Counted from the first letter of the stretch, positions 23,806 through 37,127 are shown. The stretch is 64,000 bases of DNA from Lujinxingia vulgaris (GCF_007997015.1 NZ_VOSM01000005.1:186001-250000); one strand, 5' to 3'. Translations and numbers: made by a program. Notes: generated by a model from the sequence alone, not told the origin.

Positions 23806-26025
23806 ATGACCCGCATCGACGGCTCCAACACCCCCGCCCCCCTCCCCACCGACGATGACTTTGTCGGGCCCCTTCCCCCCACCTGCACCTCCTCGCCAGC
23901 GCAAAGCGCCGGCGCTTCGGGCGCATCCTCGGTGAGCGAAACCTCCCCCCAGACCGACGCCTGGGAGGAGCCCCAGAAGCCCTCCCTCTTCGAGCGCGCC
24001 AGAAACGCCGCCGCAGGCGGCCTGGAGCGCGCCCGCGACGCCCTGGGCGACCCGGGCTCGCTGACCCGGGAGGCGTTCGCCCCGGTGGTCGACTTCTTTG
24101 AGCCCTCCCCCTCCACCACCGAGGCCATCGCCCAGGCCCGACAGGCCGTCGAAGACACCGTCACCCGCGTCACCGAAAACCTCGACCCCGAGACGCTTGA
24201 GAAGACCGCCCAGACCCTGGCCGACAACCCCGAGCTCTTCGTCCAGGCCATCGAAGTCTCCATCGACCAGGCCCAGGCCACCGTCGACGCCGCAAAATCC
24301 CTGGGCAAAGACGCCCTCACCACGGTCGCCAGCAGCGTCGAGCAGCGTTTTGATGAAAAAGTCGACGAAGCCAAAGCCAACATCAACGAGGCCCGAGCGA
24401 ATCTCACCGACGCCGCAAAAACCCTGGGACAAGCCCACGCCGCCGTCTCCGACGCCATCGACAAAAAAATCGATCAGGAGATCGACGAGGCAAAAACCGC
24501 CCTCAAAGATGGCATCAAAGAAGGCCTGCAAGATGCCGCGACCCTCTACAAAGGCTACGAGCTGGCCAACCGCGTCGTCGACTCCGCCATCGTCGGAGTT
24601 GGCTCGATGGCCGGCGACGCGGTGAACACTGCCCTCAACACACTCGCCGGCGACCTGGGTGAGACCGTCGTCGAACATCGCGCCAACATCGAAGCTGCGC
24701 TCACCCCTCTCAAAGCCGCCCAAGACTGGATCGCCGGCCCCATTAGCCTCAGCGACGACAGCCTGGCTCAGATCGGCGCCAAACTTTTCGTCGCACCTTT
24801 CTCGGGCTCACTCTTCGTCGCCGGCATCGCCCTCGACACCCTCAATGCCGTCCCTGACATCGCCGAAGCTCTCGTCAACGCAAAAGACGCCCTCCCCACG
24901 AAGGAAAACTTCAACGCGATGGTCGAAGATCTTCAACCCGGAGAAACCCGCGAGATCAGCGGTGAGCTCCTCGTCAAAGTCGCCGCCGGTCTGGGGATCA
25001 GCGTCAGCTCCTCGCGCACCATCGAGATCACCCGCGACGCTAAAAATCCCAACTTCATCGAGATCACCATCAAAGACGCCGACGCCGGAGCCGCCGTCGT
25101 TGGAAAAAGCGTTCAGGGTCAGGGCGCTTCCGTCGACGCGGGCCTGAAATACACCAACCAGGTCACCCTGCGCTTCGACACTCGCGATCCCGCCCAGCTC
25201 AACCGCGCCCGCAACGTCACCACCGCCGCCTTCGTGCCCGTCGACCCCGACACGCTCGGCAACACCTTCGAAAAAAACCTCGTCTCCGTACGCCAGGAGT
25301 TAGCCTCCTCCGCCTCCGCCTCCGCCGCATTCCCCACACTCCCGCTCGGCATCGACATCGGCCTCACCCAGTCCGTCGCCCGCGAACACATCCCTGACGA
25401 CAACGTCCACATCGAACGTCTGGAGATCGGCATCAAACAGGAAGCCTCCCTGGGCAAAGACCTCATTCAACTTCCCCCCGAAGTCTTCGCCTCCCTCTCC
25501 CAGAATGCCCCCGACGCCGCCTCCGGCACACTCGCCGAAATCTTCGCCTCCCAGACCGGTGGGCAGGTGGGCCTGAAAGCCGGCCTCTCGGCCGAGGCCA
25601 CCATGGCGGTGGAGTTCCACAACATCACCCCCCAGACCCTGGAGGTGGACCTCAAACTCACCGGCGACCTGGCCGGCCCCGAGCATGAACTTCACCTCAA
25701 GGTCACGCTGCACGATCTTCCCGAGCTCGCAAAAACCCTCGATCGCACCCCCGAAGAGCTCGCCACCGCCCTCAACGATGGCTCAACCACCCTGGCCGAC
25801 CTCTTCAACATCATCGGTAAACCCGCCGATCACCTCGAGGTCAAACTCACCCGCACCGCCACCCAGTTTGAAGGCACAAAGCTCGATGTCATGGGCCTCA
25901 AACTCAACAACGGCACCCGCCAGAAGTCCGAAGAGACCTTAAGCCACTTCGGCGCCCGCGAGACCGCCCCTCAAGCCGAGCTAGCCCCCTTCCGGGCCGC
26001 GCTCCATCACGACATCTCGATCTAA
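23806..26025 (+). CDS. Large unrecognised protein with amphipathic-helix N-half
   Basis: The protein is 739 aa with no signal peptide. The N-terminus is polar and Pro/Ser/Thr-rich (1-60). Residues about 65-240 are Ala/Asp/Glu/Lys-rich helices in which KAN/EAR/DAAKTLG-like words recur, as in apolipoprotein- or LEA-like helices. A hydrophobic patch (about 320-365, LFVAPFSGSLFVAGIAL) is followed by a beta-rich C-terminal half. Two segments there pair ISVSSSRTIEIT with similar strands, ending GLKLNNGT and a polar tail. I recognise no family. It is monocistronic. A non-classically secreted or surface protein is possible, but that is only inference. Confidence 0.8.
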   Translation: MTRIDGSNTPAPLPTDDDFVGPLPPTCTSSPAQSAGASGASSVSETSPQTDAWEEPQKPSLFERARNAAAGGLERARDALGDPGSLTREAFAPVVDFFEPSPSTTEAIAQARQAVEDTVTRVTENLDPETLEKTAQTLADNPELFVQAIEVSIDQAQATVDAAKSLGKDALTTVASSVEQRFDEKVDEAKANINEARANLTDAAKTLGQAHAAVSDAIDKKIDQEIDEAKTALKDGIKEGLQDAATLYKGYELANRVVDSAIVGVGSMAGDAVNTALNTLAGDLGETVVEHRANIEAALTPLKAAQDWIAGPISLSDDSLAQIGAKLFVAPFSGSLFVAGIALDTLNAVPDIAEALVNAKDALPTKENFNAMVEDLQPGETREISGELLVKVAAGLGISVSSSRTIEITRDAKNPNFIEITIKDADAGAAVVGKSVQGQGASVDAGLKYTNQVTLRFDTRDPAQLNRARNVTTAAFVPVDPDTLGNTFEKNLVSVRQELASSASASAAFPTLPLGIDIGLTQSVAREHIPDDNVHIERLEIGIKQEASLGKDLIQLPPEVFASLSQNAPDAASGTLAEIFASQTGGQVGLKAGLSAEATMAVEFHNITPQTLEVDLKLTGDLAGPEHELHLKVTLHDLPELAKTLDRTPEELATALNDGSTTLADLFNIIGKPADHLEVKLTRTATQFEGTKLDVMGLKLNNGTRQKSEETLSHFGARETAPQAELAPFRAALHHDISI

Positions 26026-26086
26026 GCCGATGCATCAAACGCGCGGTGCGGTCCGACGTCGCACCGCGCGCCCACATCCCCCCGCC

Positions 26087-26506
26087 TCACTCCAGATCGT
26101 CGAGCCCCATCCTGGCCGCATACGCCTTGATCGCGGCCACCGGCGCCCTAAAGGTCTCCTCGCTTCCGATGTTAAAGACCACCCCCACGATCTGATCCTG
26201 AACTGCGACGATTCGCTCCATCGACTCCCGCGGGTCGAGGACCAATAATTGCACCGAGCCATCGGGCGCCGCCCGCCCCACCTGGCGGCTGAACTCCTTG
26301 ATCCGCCGCACGTTGGTAAAGGCTAAAAGCCAGGGCTCATCGCCCAGCAGGGTCACCATCGGCGTCGATGGACCATCCTGGCGTTCGGTGGGCAAAAAGT
26401 ACCAGCCCTTGAGCAAAAACACCGCGCGCCAGAGCGCCTCAATGTTCTCTGTGGTAGGTTCGCGGCGCGCGCGGGCGACATAGTCGCGGATCTCGAGTGC
26501 AGACAT
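26087..26506 (-). CDS. SseB-like domain protein
   Basis: The protein is 139 aa. The block GWYFLPTERQD...LLGDEPWLLAFTNVRRIKEFSR resembles the N-terminal SseB domain, a small module found in many bacteria apart from type III secretion. AGGAGAAG precedes the ATG at 26506. It is transcribed alone, convergent with the 739-aa gene. Role unknown. Confidence 0.65.
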   Translation of the reverse strand: MSALEIRDYVARARREPTTENIEALWRAVFLLKGWYFLPTERQDGPSTPMVTLLGDEPWLLAFTNVRRIKEFSRQVGRAAPDGSVQLLVLDPRESMERIVAVQDQIVGVVFNIGSEETFRAPVAAIKAYAARMGLDDLE

Positions 26507-26624
26507 CGACTTCTCCTGATAGCGATCGCGCCGGGAATCCAACAGGCGCCTCCACGTCTTTTCCAATCGCGTCGCCTCACGTCAAGCACCACCGCGTCTT
26601 TGCCGTATGCTGCAGGTCACTCCC

Positions 26625-28553
26625 ATGCCTCACTTTATCTGGCGGATCTTAAGCCTCGTCCTCTTCACCGTCCTTGTGGGCATGTTGCCGCAGGGCGTTC
26701 TGGCGCAGGACTCCGACCAGGCACTCGCCACAAACGATCACACCGGCCACGCGCACGAGCACGCTTCAGGGGATGCCTCCGAAGAAGTCCTGGAGTGGAT
26801 CTGCCCGATGGAGTGCAACGATCTTCGTTTTGAGGAGTTCACCTCCTGCCCGATCTGCGGCATGGACGTCGTCCCCCACCGCGTGCGCCGCGTCGCCCCG
26901 GGTGATGAGGCCATCTTCGGCGAGCTCGATGAAGGGGGATTTTTCGACAGCGACGCGCTGATGAGCGAGGCCGAAGTCATCGCCGAGCGCCCCGAACGCG
27001 CGCTGATGCCCGGCGTCCCCAACTGGATCTTCTATCTGGGCTGCGCCCTGCTCATCGCCCTCTCCTTTGGGCTTTTGCTGGTGCTGGGCAAACCCACGCG
27101 CAACATGCAAAAGACCTCCAAACGCTGGGATTACCCCCGCTTTGAGCTCACGCGTCTGGCCTTCTTCAAAGCCTTTGTCACCTGGCGGGGCTTCCAACCT
27201 CTGGTGCAGCTGCCGGTCGTCGCGCTCTTTGTGCTGGTGATCGTCGCCGGTCTCATCGGCTCTCAGGATCCCTCCCGCAACATCGCGCCGGTGCTCACCT
27301 GGAACATCTGGTGGATGGGCCTGATCTTCTTTGCGTTTTTCGCCGGCGAGATCTGGTGCACGGTCTGCCCCTGGATGGCGGTGCCGGATTGGATCAAGCG
27401 CTTGAGCCGCAAACTCCCCGGCCGCGACCGCCCCATCGGCCTGGAGCGCACCTGGCCCAGAGCCCTTCGCAACCTCTACCCGGCCATCGTCATGTTCATG
27501 GCCCTGACCTGGCTGGAGCTGGCCTACGAAGCGCCCTACCGCCCCGCGCTCACCTCGATCATGGGCCTTACGATGGTAGCGATGGCCGCCGCCTCCCTCT
27601 TTGTCTTCGAGCGCAAAGGGTTTTGCCGCTACGTCTGCCCGGTCGGCCGCGTCACCGGCGCCTACGGCACCACCGGCATGCTGGAGATCCGCCGCCGCGA
27701 CTCCCAGATCTGCAAGTCCTGCCAGACCAAAGACTGCTTCCACGGCAACGAGCGCGGCCTGCCCTGCCCCACTGGCGAGTTTATGGGGGCGATGAACGAA
27801 AACAGCTACTGCACCATGTGCACCGAGTGCCTCAAAACCTGCCCGCACGACAACATCGCCATCAACGTGCGCGCCCCCATCGCCGATCTTCTCGGCCCGC
27901 ACCGAAAACGCCTCGATGAGGCCTGGCTGCTGCTGGCGATCTTCCTGGTAACGATCTTCCACGGCCTGGCGATGATCCCGGTGTGGACCCGCCAGACCGT
28001 CCCGCCTCTGCGCGACACCCTTGAGGCCACCTTCGGCGTTGACCCGGGCTACCTGCTCACCTTCACCCTGGGCATGGTGGGCTTCTTCGGCGCGTCCACG
28101 CTCCTCTACCTGGGGGTGTGCTGGCTCTCGAAGTTGGCCAGCGGCAACGTCTTCTACCGCCTGCGCGACTTCTTCATCGCCTACGCCTACCCGCTGCTGC
28201 CGGTGGCGCTGGCCTACCACCTGGCGCACAACGCGCTGCACTTCTTCTACGAGGGCAGCAAGCTTTTGCGCCTGATCAGCGACCCCTTCGGCTGGGGCTG
28301 GGATCTTTTTGGCACCGCCAAAAGCCCCCTCTCGATGGTCGTACCTCTGGATTGGCTCTGGGGCGCCCAGCTCACGCTGGTGCTCCTGGGCAACCTGGCC
28401 ACGCTCTGGCTGGTCAACCGCGCCACCCACCGCATGTTTGGCAACCGCCGCCAGGCCATCAAAGCGCTGATCCCGGTGGCGATCTTCGCGCTCCTGCTCA
28501 GCGTCGCCGCCCTCTGGCTGCTCTCCCAGCCCATGGAGATGCGCACGGCCTGA
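26625..28553 (+). CDS. NosR/NapH/CcoG-type iron-sulfur membrane protein with heavy-metal-binding N-terminus
   Basis: The protein is 642 aa. A signal peptide ends near VLAQ, then a His-rich stretch (HTGHAHEHA) and a heavy-metal-binding motif (WICPMEC...SCPICGMDVVP) precede the first TM segment. The polytopic core has paired Cys motifs CTVCPW and CRYVCPVGR, as in NosR/NapH. A cytoplasmic ferredoxin-like region carries CKSCQ, CFHG and CTMCTECLKTCP, followed by four more TM segments. It probably moves quinol-derived electrons or assists metalloenzyme assembly. No nos, nap or cco genes are nearby. The ATG at 26625 is favoured by AGGT upstream; 26607 is the alternative. Confidence 0.85.
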   Translation: MPHFIWRILSLVLFTVLVGMLPQGVLAQDSDQALATNDHTGHAHEHASGDASEEVLEWICPMECNDLRFEEFTSCPICGMDVVPHRVRRVAPGDEAIFGELDEGGFFDSDALMSEAEVIAERPERALMPGVPNWIFYLGCALLIALSFGLLLVLGKPTRNMQKTSKRWDYPRFELTRLAFFKAFVTWRGFQPLVQLPVVALFVLVIVAGLIGSQDPSRNIAPVLTWNIWWMGLIFFAFFAGEIWCTVCPWMAVPDWIKRLSRKLPGRDRPIGLERTWPRALRNLYPAIVMFMALTWLELAYEAPYRPALTSIMGLTMVAMAAASLFVFERKGFCRYVCPVGRVTGAYGTTGMLEIRRRDSQICKSCQTKDCFHGNERGLPCPTGEFMGAMNENSYCTMCTECLKTCPHDNIAINVRAPIADLLGPHRKRLDEAWLLLAIFLVTIFHGLAMIPVWTRQTVPPLRDTLEATFGVDPGYLLTFTLGMVGFFGASTLLYLGVCWLSKLASGNVFYRLRDFFIAYAYPLLPVALAYHLAHNALHFFYEGSKLLRLISDPFGWGWDLFGTAKSPLSMVVPLDWLWGAQLTLVLLGNLATLWLVNRATHRMFGNRRQAIKALIPVAIFALLLSVAALWLLSQPMEMRTA

Positions 28554-28702
28554 AATCGCCCCTGTGATTTTGCCCGCTGAGCACGTATTTACTTCGCCAC
28601 CGGCCCCGCTATGGTAGCCTGCCGGTGGGCCGCGCCGCGGCCCGCTCTCTCACGTCGTACCTCTCACACGCATGCGCCCCCTCTCAGCGCATCCCCCTGG
28701 CC

Positions 28703-29953
28703 ATGACCCCCGAACCTCCCCAGACCGAGCCCCGCGAGTCGAGCGTCGGCACCGCCGACGCCTCGGCCAGCTCCGATGAGCTGCGCACGAGCACCTTCGC
28801 CGCGCTTCATGATGTGCACGTGATGCGCATCGCGCTGGTGCTCATCGCCCTGGCCGCCACCATCGCGGTCTTGAGCTTCGCCAAAACGATCCTCATCCCG
28901 GTCACCCTGGCCTTCTTCTTAAGCTACGTGCTCGCCCCCTTTGTCAGCGCCTTAATGCGAGTGCGCCTGCCGGGCACGCGTCTCTTTTTGCCGCGCGGCG
29001 CCGCCGCCCTGATCATCGTCGTGCTGGCCGTGGGCCTGACCGGCGTGGTGGGCACCTTCATCGGCGACCAGGTCCGACGCCTGGCGCTGGAGGTGCCCAA
29101 CTACCAGGATCGCCTGGTCGACAACCTCACCGAGCTGCGCGGCAACGTCACCGAGCTGCAGCTGCGCGTGGAGAGCGCGCTGGAGCCTTTGCGCCGCGAA
29201 GACGAGGCCATCTCGCCAGCCGCTGCCCCCGCCGGCGATGAGGAGCGCAACGACACCGCCGAGCGCGTCCAGGTCTTCCTCGACCAGGGCAGCGGCGACT
29301 TCTGGGGCACGACTTCCTCCTTTATCGCCGGCGGCATCACCGGCTTTCTGGGCTTTTTAGCCCAGGCCCTGATGTGCATCTTCGTGCTCGTCTTCGTGCT
29401 GGCTCAGGGCCCGGGCATGCGCCAGCGGGTGCTGGAGGCGGCCGGAAACGGCCCCCGCAGCCGCCACGCCATCGACGTGATCCTGCGCAACGTCAACGAA
29501 GACGTGCAGCGCTACCTCTTTAACCGCTTCGCCACCAACACCTGCGTGGCCATCATCACCGGCGTGGCCCTCTACATCTACGGGCTCGACTTTGCCTTCT
29601 TGCTGGGCATCTTCGCCGGGCTTTTTAACTTCATCCCCTACGTCGGCCCCATCATCGGCACGGTCTTCCCGGCGACTGTCGCCTACATGCAATTTGGCGA
29701 CCTCACCGACGTCTTCTGGTGCGTGCTCATCTACGGCAGCATCACCGGACTTGAGGGCAACCTGGTCACCCCCTTTACCATCGGCCGCCACCTCAAGCTC
29801 AACAGCCTGGCGGTGCTGCTCTCGGCGATCTTCTGGGGCTGGATCTGGGGCGCCCCCGGCCTGCTTTTAGCCATCCCCATTGTGGCCACGCTCAAGTCGG
29901 TCTCCGAAAACATCGACGATCTTCGTCCTCTGGCCGCCTTCCTGCGAGGTTGA
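28703..29953 (+). CDS. AI-2E family transporter-like membrane protein
   Basis: The protein is 416 aa. It shows the usual pattern of this family: two or three N-terminal TM segments (ALVLIALAATIAVLSF; ILIPVTLAFFLSYVLAPFVSAL), a soluble middle and a C-terminal bundle. The bundle has FNFIPYVGPIIGTVFP and NLVTPFTIGRHLKLNSL, both characteristic. Members export autoinducer-2 or act as ion antiporters; the substrate is not assignable. The start is uncertain: MTPEPP at 28703 lacks a clear SD, and 28625 is possible. Confidence 0.85.
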   Translation: MTPEPPQTEPRESSVGTADASASSDELRTSTFAALHDVHVMRIALVLIALAATIAVLSFAKTILIPVTLAFFLSYVLAPFVSALMRVRLPGTRLFLPRGAAALIIVVLAVGLTGVVGTFIGDQVRRLALEVPNYQDRLVDNLTELRGNVTELQLRVESALEPLRREDEAISPAAAPAGDEERNDTAERVQVFLDQGSGDFWGTTSSFIAGGITGFLGFLAQALMCIFVLVFVLAQGPGMRQRVLEAAGNGPRSRHAIDVILRNVNEDVQRYLFNRFATNTCVAIITGVALYIYGLDFAFLLGIFAGLFNFIPYVGPIIGTVFPATVAYMQFGDLTDVFWCVLIYGSITGLEGNLVTPFTIGRHLKLNSLAVLLSAIFWGWIWGAPGLLLAIPIVATLKSVSENIDDLRPLAAFLRG

Positions 29954-30073
29954 AGGCTTGCCGCCCCTGCGGCATCAGACAACCTCCGCCTTGGATGTTG
30001 CCCCGGGCGGCCGGCTGCCTCTACAATCGCGCCTCCTCCACCCCACTGCCTGCTTTCGGCGGAGTCACGCGCG

Positions 30074-31510
30074 ATGCTCACCCTCAAAGACGGTCGCTAC
30101 CACTGCAGCGAGATCCTGGGCGAAGGCTCGATGGGCCGCACCTACCTGGCCACCGACCACCACAGCGGCCAGACGGTCGCGCTTAAAGCCCTCTACCCCT
30201 CTCGCCTGGCCACCCTCAAAGACTTTGAGCTCTTTGAGCGCGAGGCCCGCATCCTCCAGCAGCTCGACCACCCGCGCATCCCCGCCTACATCGACGCGTT
30301 CTGCGAGGGGGAGGGCGACGCGGTCTGTTATTATATCGTGCAGGCCTACGCCGGCGGGGGCGATCTACGCGAACTTCTCGACAGCGACACCCGTTTTGAT
30401 GAGGAGCGCCTCCTGGAGCTGATGATCGCCCTGGCCGAGATCCTCGACTACCTGCACAGCCAGGAGCCGGCGGTGGTCCACCGCGACTTAAAGCCGGCCA
30501 ACATCATCATGTGCGATCAGGGCAAGACCCCCACCCTGGTGGACTTCGGCGCGGTGCGCGAGGTGGTGCGCCTGACCATGGGAGGCGGCTCCACCATCAT
30601 CGGCACCTTTGGCTATATGCCGCCGGAGCAGCTGATGGGCCGCGCGCTGCCCGCAAGCGACCTCTACTCCCTGGGCATCACCTCATTGGAATGCCTGACC
30701 CGACGCACCCCCTCCGATCTTCACGGCGAAGACGCCGCGGCCATGATCGAAGAACTCAACGGCGTCTCCACCGACCTCAAACGCGTGCTGCGCCGCCTCT
30801 GCGCCCCCCGCATCGACGAGCGCTACCCCTCGGCAAAAGATCTTCTCCAGGATCTCCAGCAGCTCAAAAGCGCCCAGACGCTCATCCATATTGACAGGCT
30901 TGAGCGCGACATCGCCCGCCGCCAGCGCGAGCGCGAAAAAGCTCTGGTCAACGCCACCGGCACCGCGGTGACCTTTCTGGCCGGTATCATCGGCTTTATC
31001 GTGGTGGCGGCCGGCTTTGTCGGCGCCATCCTCGTGTTACGCGAGATGCTCACCAACCTGGAGCTGCCCATCATCGCCGCGATGGCCGTGAGCATCGTGG
31101 GCATGTTCATTCCCCTGGTCATCCTGGGCGCCCGTTATATCCGCGACGCCTGGCAGCCCCCGCCGTCCAACTGGCTCAAGCTCAAGGGCACCTTCACCGG
31201 CATCACCAGCGCACCTTCAGCCGAGGGCAACCAGACCTTCTATTACCTCAACTACACCTTTGAGCATCGCGGGCAGCCCTTCGAAAACAAGATCACCCTG
31301 GCTGCCACCAGCACCAACCCCTTTCGTCGCAGCGACGAGATCATTGAGCGGATGAGCCGCCTCCACGATTTGGCCGGCACCGAGTTCGACGTCTTCGTCG
31401 ACCCGGCCAACCCGCACAACCACCTCAACATTGAGTTCTACGACGACAAGCAGAACTTCGTGGAGCCGGTCCATCACTTCGACCCGAACCACGTTCACCA
31501 CCCGGCTTAA
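30074..31510 (+). CDS. Membrane Ser/Thr protein kinase with extracytoplasmic-type C-terminal domain
   Basis: The protein is 478 aa. The kinase domain (about 8-265) is complete: GEGSMG glycine loop, VALK with K38, HRDLKPAN with D138, DFG with D157 and a PPE-type activation motif. Two TM helices follow (about 295-318 and 335-357). A C-terminal domain after them contains FYYLNYTFEHRGQPFENKI and GTEFDVFVDPANPHNHL, resembling DUF3592-like membrane proteins. Two TM helices would place both ends in the cytoplasm. It has no partner gene. The 120 bp upstream hold no clear promoter. Confidence 0.92.
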   Translation: MLTLKDGRYHCSEILGEGSMGRTYLATDHHSGQTVALKALYPSRLATLKDFELFEREARILQQLDHPRIPAYIDAFCEGEGDAVCYYIVQAYAGGGDLRELLDSDTRFDEERLLELMIALAEILDYLHSQEPAVVHRDLKPANIIMCDQGKTPTLVDFGAVREVVRLTMGGGSTIIGTFGYMPPEQLMGRALPASDLYSLGITSLECLTRRTPSDLHGEDAAAMIEELNGVSTDLKRVLRRLCAPRIDERYPSAKDLLQDLQQLKSAQTLIHIDRLERDIARRQREREKALVNATGTAVTFLAGIIGFIVVAAGFVGAILVLREMLTNLELPIIAAMAVSIVGMFIPLVILGARYIRDAWQPPPSNWLKLKGTFTGITSAPSAEGNQTFYYLNYTFEHRGQPFENKITLAATSTNPFRRSDEIIERMSRLHDLAGTEFDVFVDPANPHNHLNIEFYDDKQNFVEPVHHFDPNHVHHPA

Positions 31511-31527
31511 GCGCCACAGGTGGGCTG

Positions 31528-31682
31528 CAGGGCAATCGCAAAGTGAGTCCCCACCATCCGCCACCGTAGGGGGACCCCTTGTGGGTCCCCGCCCTGGGAG
31601 TTCCGGAGGGGCACAAGACCCCTCCCTACGGATTGGGTGGTTTCTCCATAAAAAAACCTTGTGGGACTTTGCGATTGCCCTG
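31528..31682. repeat. 155-bp inverted-repeat (MITE-like) element
   Basis: The ends are a perfect 17-bp inverted repeat, 31528-31544 (CAGGGCAATCGCAAAGT) and 31666-31682. An inner pair CCGTAGGGGG/CCCTCCCTACGG and a GGGACCCC...GGGTCCCC hairpin lie within. There is no ORF of its own. It sits in the 357-bp gap between the kinase and the receiver protein. It begins with the same CTGCAGGGCA word as the element at 5073. Confidence 0.8.
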
Positions 31683-31727
31683 AGGTGGCCTGCCGGCGGC
31701 CTTGTGTGGCGGCGGCGCAGAGTCTAA

Positions 31728-35627
<3,900 letters not shown>

Positions 35628-35659
35628 GCCTTTGCACCTCTTGCACCACAGGCAGCACC

Positions 35660-36712
35660 ATGCTGGTCATGACCATCGAATCGAGCTGCGACGAGACCTC
35701 CGTCGCGCTCATTAAAGACGGCCGCCAGATCCTGGCCAACGCAGTCGCCAGCCAGATCCCCATCCATCGCCGCTACGGCGGGGTGGTTCCGGAGCTGGCC
35801 AGCCGCAACCACATCCGCGACATCCACCAGGTCCTCAACGAGGCCCTCGATGACGCCGGGCTCACCCTCGACGCCGTCGAGGGTTTTGGCGTGACCTGCG
35901 GCCCCGGCCTTGTCGGAAGCCTGCTGGTAGGCATTGAGACCGCCCGCGCCCTGGCCTTCGCGCTCAACAAGCCGGTGGTGGGCCTCAACCATCTCGAAGG
36001 CCACCTCACCGCGGTGCTGCTCGAAGGCGACACCGTCAAAAACCCCGAATTTCCCTACCTGGGGCTCATCGTCAGCGGCGGCCACACCGACCTCTACATC
36101 GTGCGCGGCCTGGGCAACTACGAGCTCCTGGGTCGCACCCGCGACGATGCGGCCGGCGAGGCCTTTGATAAGGTCGCGCGCATGCTCGGGCAGCCTTATC
36201 CGGGCGGCGTGGCCATCGACCGCCTCGCAAAAGATGGCCGCCCCGACGCCATTGAGTTTCCGCGCCCGATGTGGACGCGCAAAAACTTCGACTTCTCGTT
36301 TTCGGGCCTCAAAACCGCCGTCGCCCAGCACATCGACGCCCACGGCATCCCCGAGGGGCAGCAGCTCAACGACCTCTGCGCCTCCTTCCAGGAGGCCGTC
36401 GTCGACGTGCTCCTCTTCAAGGCGCTTAACGCCTGTGAGGCGCACAAACTCAAACGCCTGGTGCTCTCCGGCGGGGTGGCCTGCAACAGCCGGCTGCGAC
36501 AGCGCGCTCAAGAGGCCTGCCAGGCCGAAGGACTCGAGCTCTTTGTGGCGCCCCCCTCGCTCTGCACCGACAACGCCGCGATGCTCGGCCCCATCGCCGA
36601 GCATTACTTGCAGCTTGAGGGCGACTCGGAGTTTGTCGGCCACACCATCCGCGCCCAATCCAGCATGCCCCTTGGCCACTCCGAGCGCACCCCGGCCCGC
36701 ACCCACCGCTAA
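35660..36712 (+). CDS. tsaD: tRNA N6-threonylcarbamoyladenosine transferase subunit TsaD
   Basis: The protein is 350 aa, normal length. Family marks are IESSCDETSVA at the N-terminus, GGVVPELASRNH, the metal-binding HLEGH (about 111-115), VSGGHT and the C-terminal SGGVACNSRLR. It transfers threonylcarbamoyl to A37 of ANN-reading tRNAs together with TsaB/TsaE, which are not in this window. It starts 32 bp after the receiver-protein gene and may share its transcript. Confidence 0.97.
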   Translation: MLVMTIESSCDETSVALIKDGRQILANAVASQIPIHRRYGGVVPELASRNHIRDIHQVLNEALDDAGLTLDAVEGFGVTCGPGLVGSLLVGIETARALAFALNKPVVGLNHLEGHLTAVLLEGDTVKNPEFPYLGLIVSGGHTDLYIVRGLGNYELLGRTRDDAAGEAFDKVARMLGQPYPGGVAIDRLAKDGRPDAIEFPRPMWTRKNFDFSFSGLKTAVAQHIDAHGIPEGQQLNDLCASFQEAVVDVLLFKALNACEAHKLKRLVLSGGVACNSRLRQRAQEACQAEGLELFVAPPSLCTDNAAMLGPIAEHYLQLEGDSEFVGHTIRAQSSMPLGHSERTPARTHR

Positions 36713-36732
36713 CGCCACACTGGAGTTCCCCC

Positions 36733-37038
36733 GTGACCACCCCCGCTCCCCAGATCCTCGACGCCCTGCTCCGCCACGATCGCGTCAAAGCACTCGTGCT
36801 CATCGATGAGCAGGGCAACCCCCTGGCCACCCGCGGCCAGGCCCGCTCCATGATCGCCGGCGCCAATGAGGCCACCGTCCTCACCGACCTGAGCAAAGTC
36901 AGCGCCGACGCCCGCGAGTGCGTCTACATCACCCGCCACGGCCTGAATCATTTTTTGATCGTGATCTTCGATGAAAACGTCGACTTCGACACCCTCAAAA
37001 AAGACGTCGACGCCACCATCGCCCAGCACCAGCGCTGA
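36733..37038 (+). CDS. Roadblock/LC7-like small protein
   Basis: The protein is 101 aa with a GTG start (TGGAG seven bases upstream), 20 bp after tsaD. The pattern ALVLIDEQGNPLATRG ... VYITRHGLNHFLIVIFDENVDF matches the beta-sheet core of roadblock/MglB-like proteins, which act as dimeric regulators of small Ras-like GTPases. No MglA-like GTPase is adjacent. The assignment rests on pattern only. Confidence 0.6.
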   Translation: MTTPAPQILDALLRHDRVKALVLIDEQGNPLATRGQARSMIAGANEATVLTDLSKVSADARECVYITRHGLNHFLIVIFDENVDFDTLKKDVDATIAQHQR

Positions 37039-37084
37039 GGCCCACAGCGCCCGCGCCCGCAACTTCCCCCTGAAAAACCAGCGC

Positions 37085-37127
37085 TAAAACGCCAACGGGC
37101 GCGCCGCATCGGCGCGCCCGTTGGCGT
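37085..37127. terminator. Bidirectional hairpin terminator between convergent genes
   Basis: A perfect 17-bp stem, 37089-37105 and 37111-37127 (ACGCCAACGGGCGCGCC and its complement), has a 5-base loop. T-rich sequence follows on the minus strand (TTTTAGCGC). It separates the plus-strand tsaD/roadblock pair from the minus-strand TatA-like operon. Confidence 0.8.

Noticed and set aside
26766-28430. Minus-strand ORF opposite the NosR-like gene
   Set aside because: It is an antisense shadow of GC-rich coding DNA without motifs.
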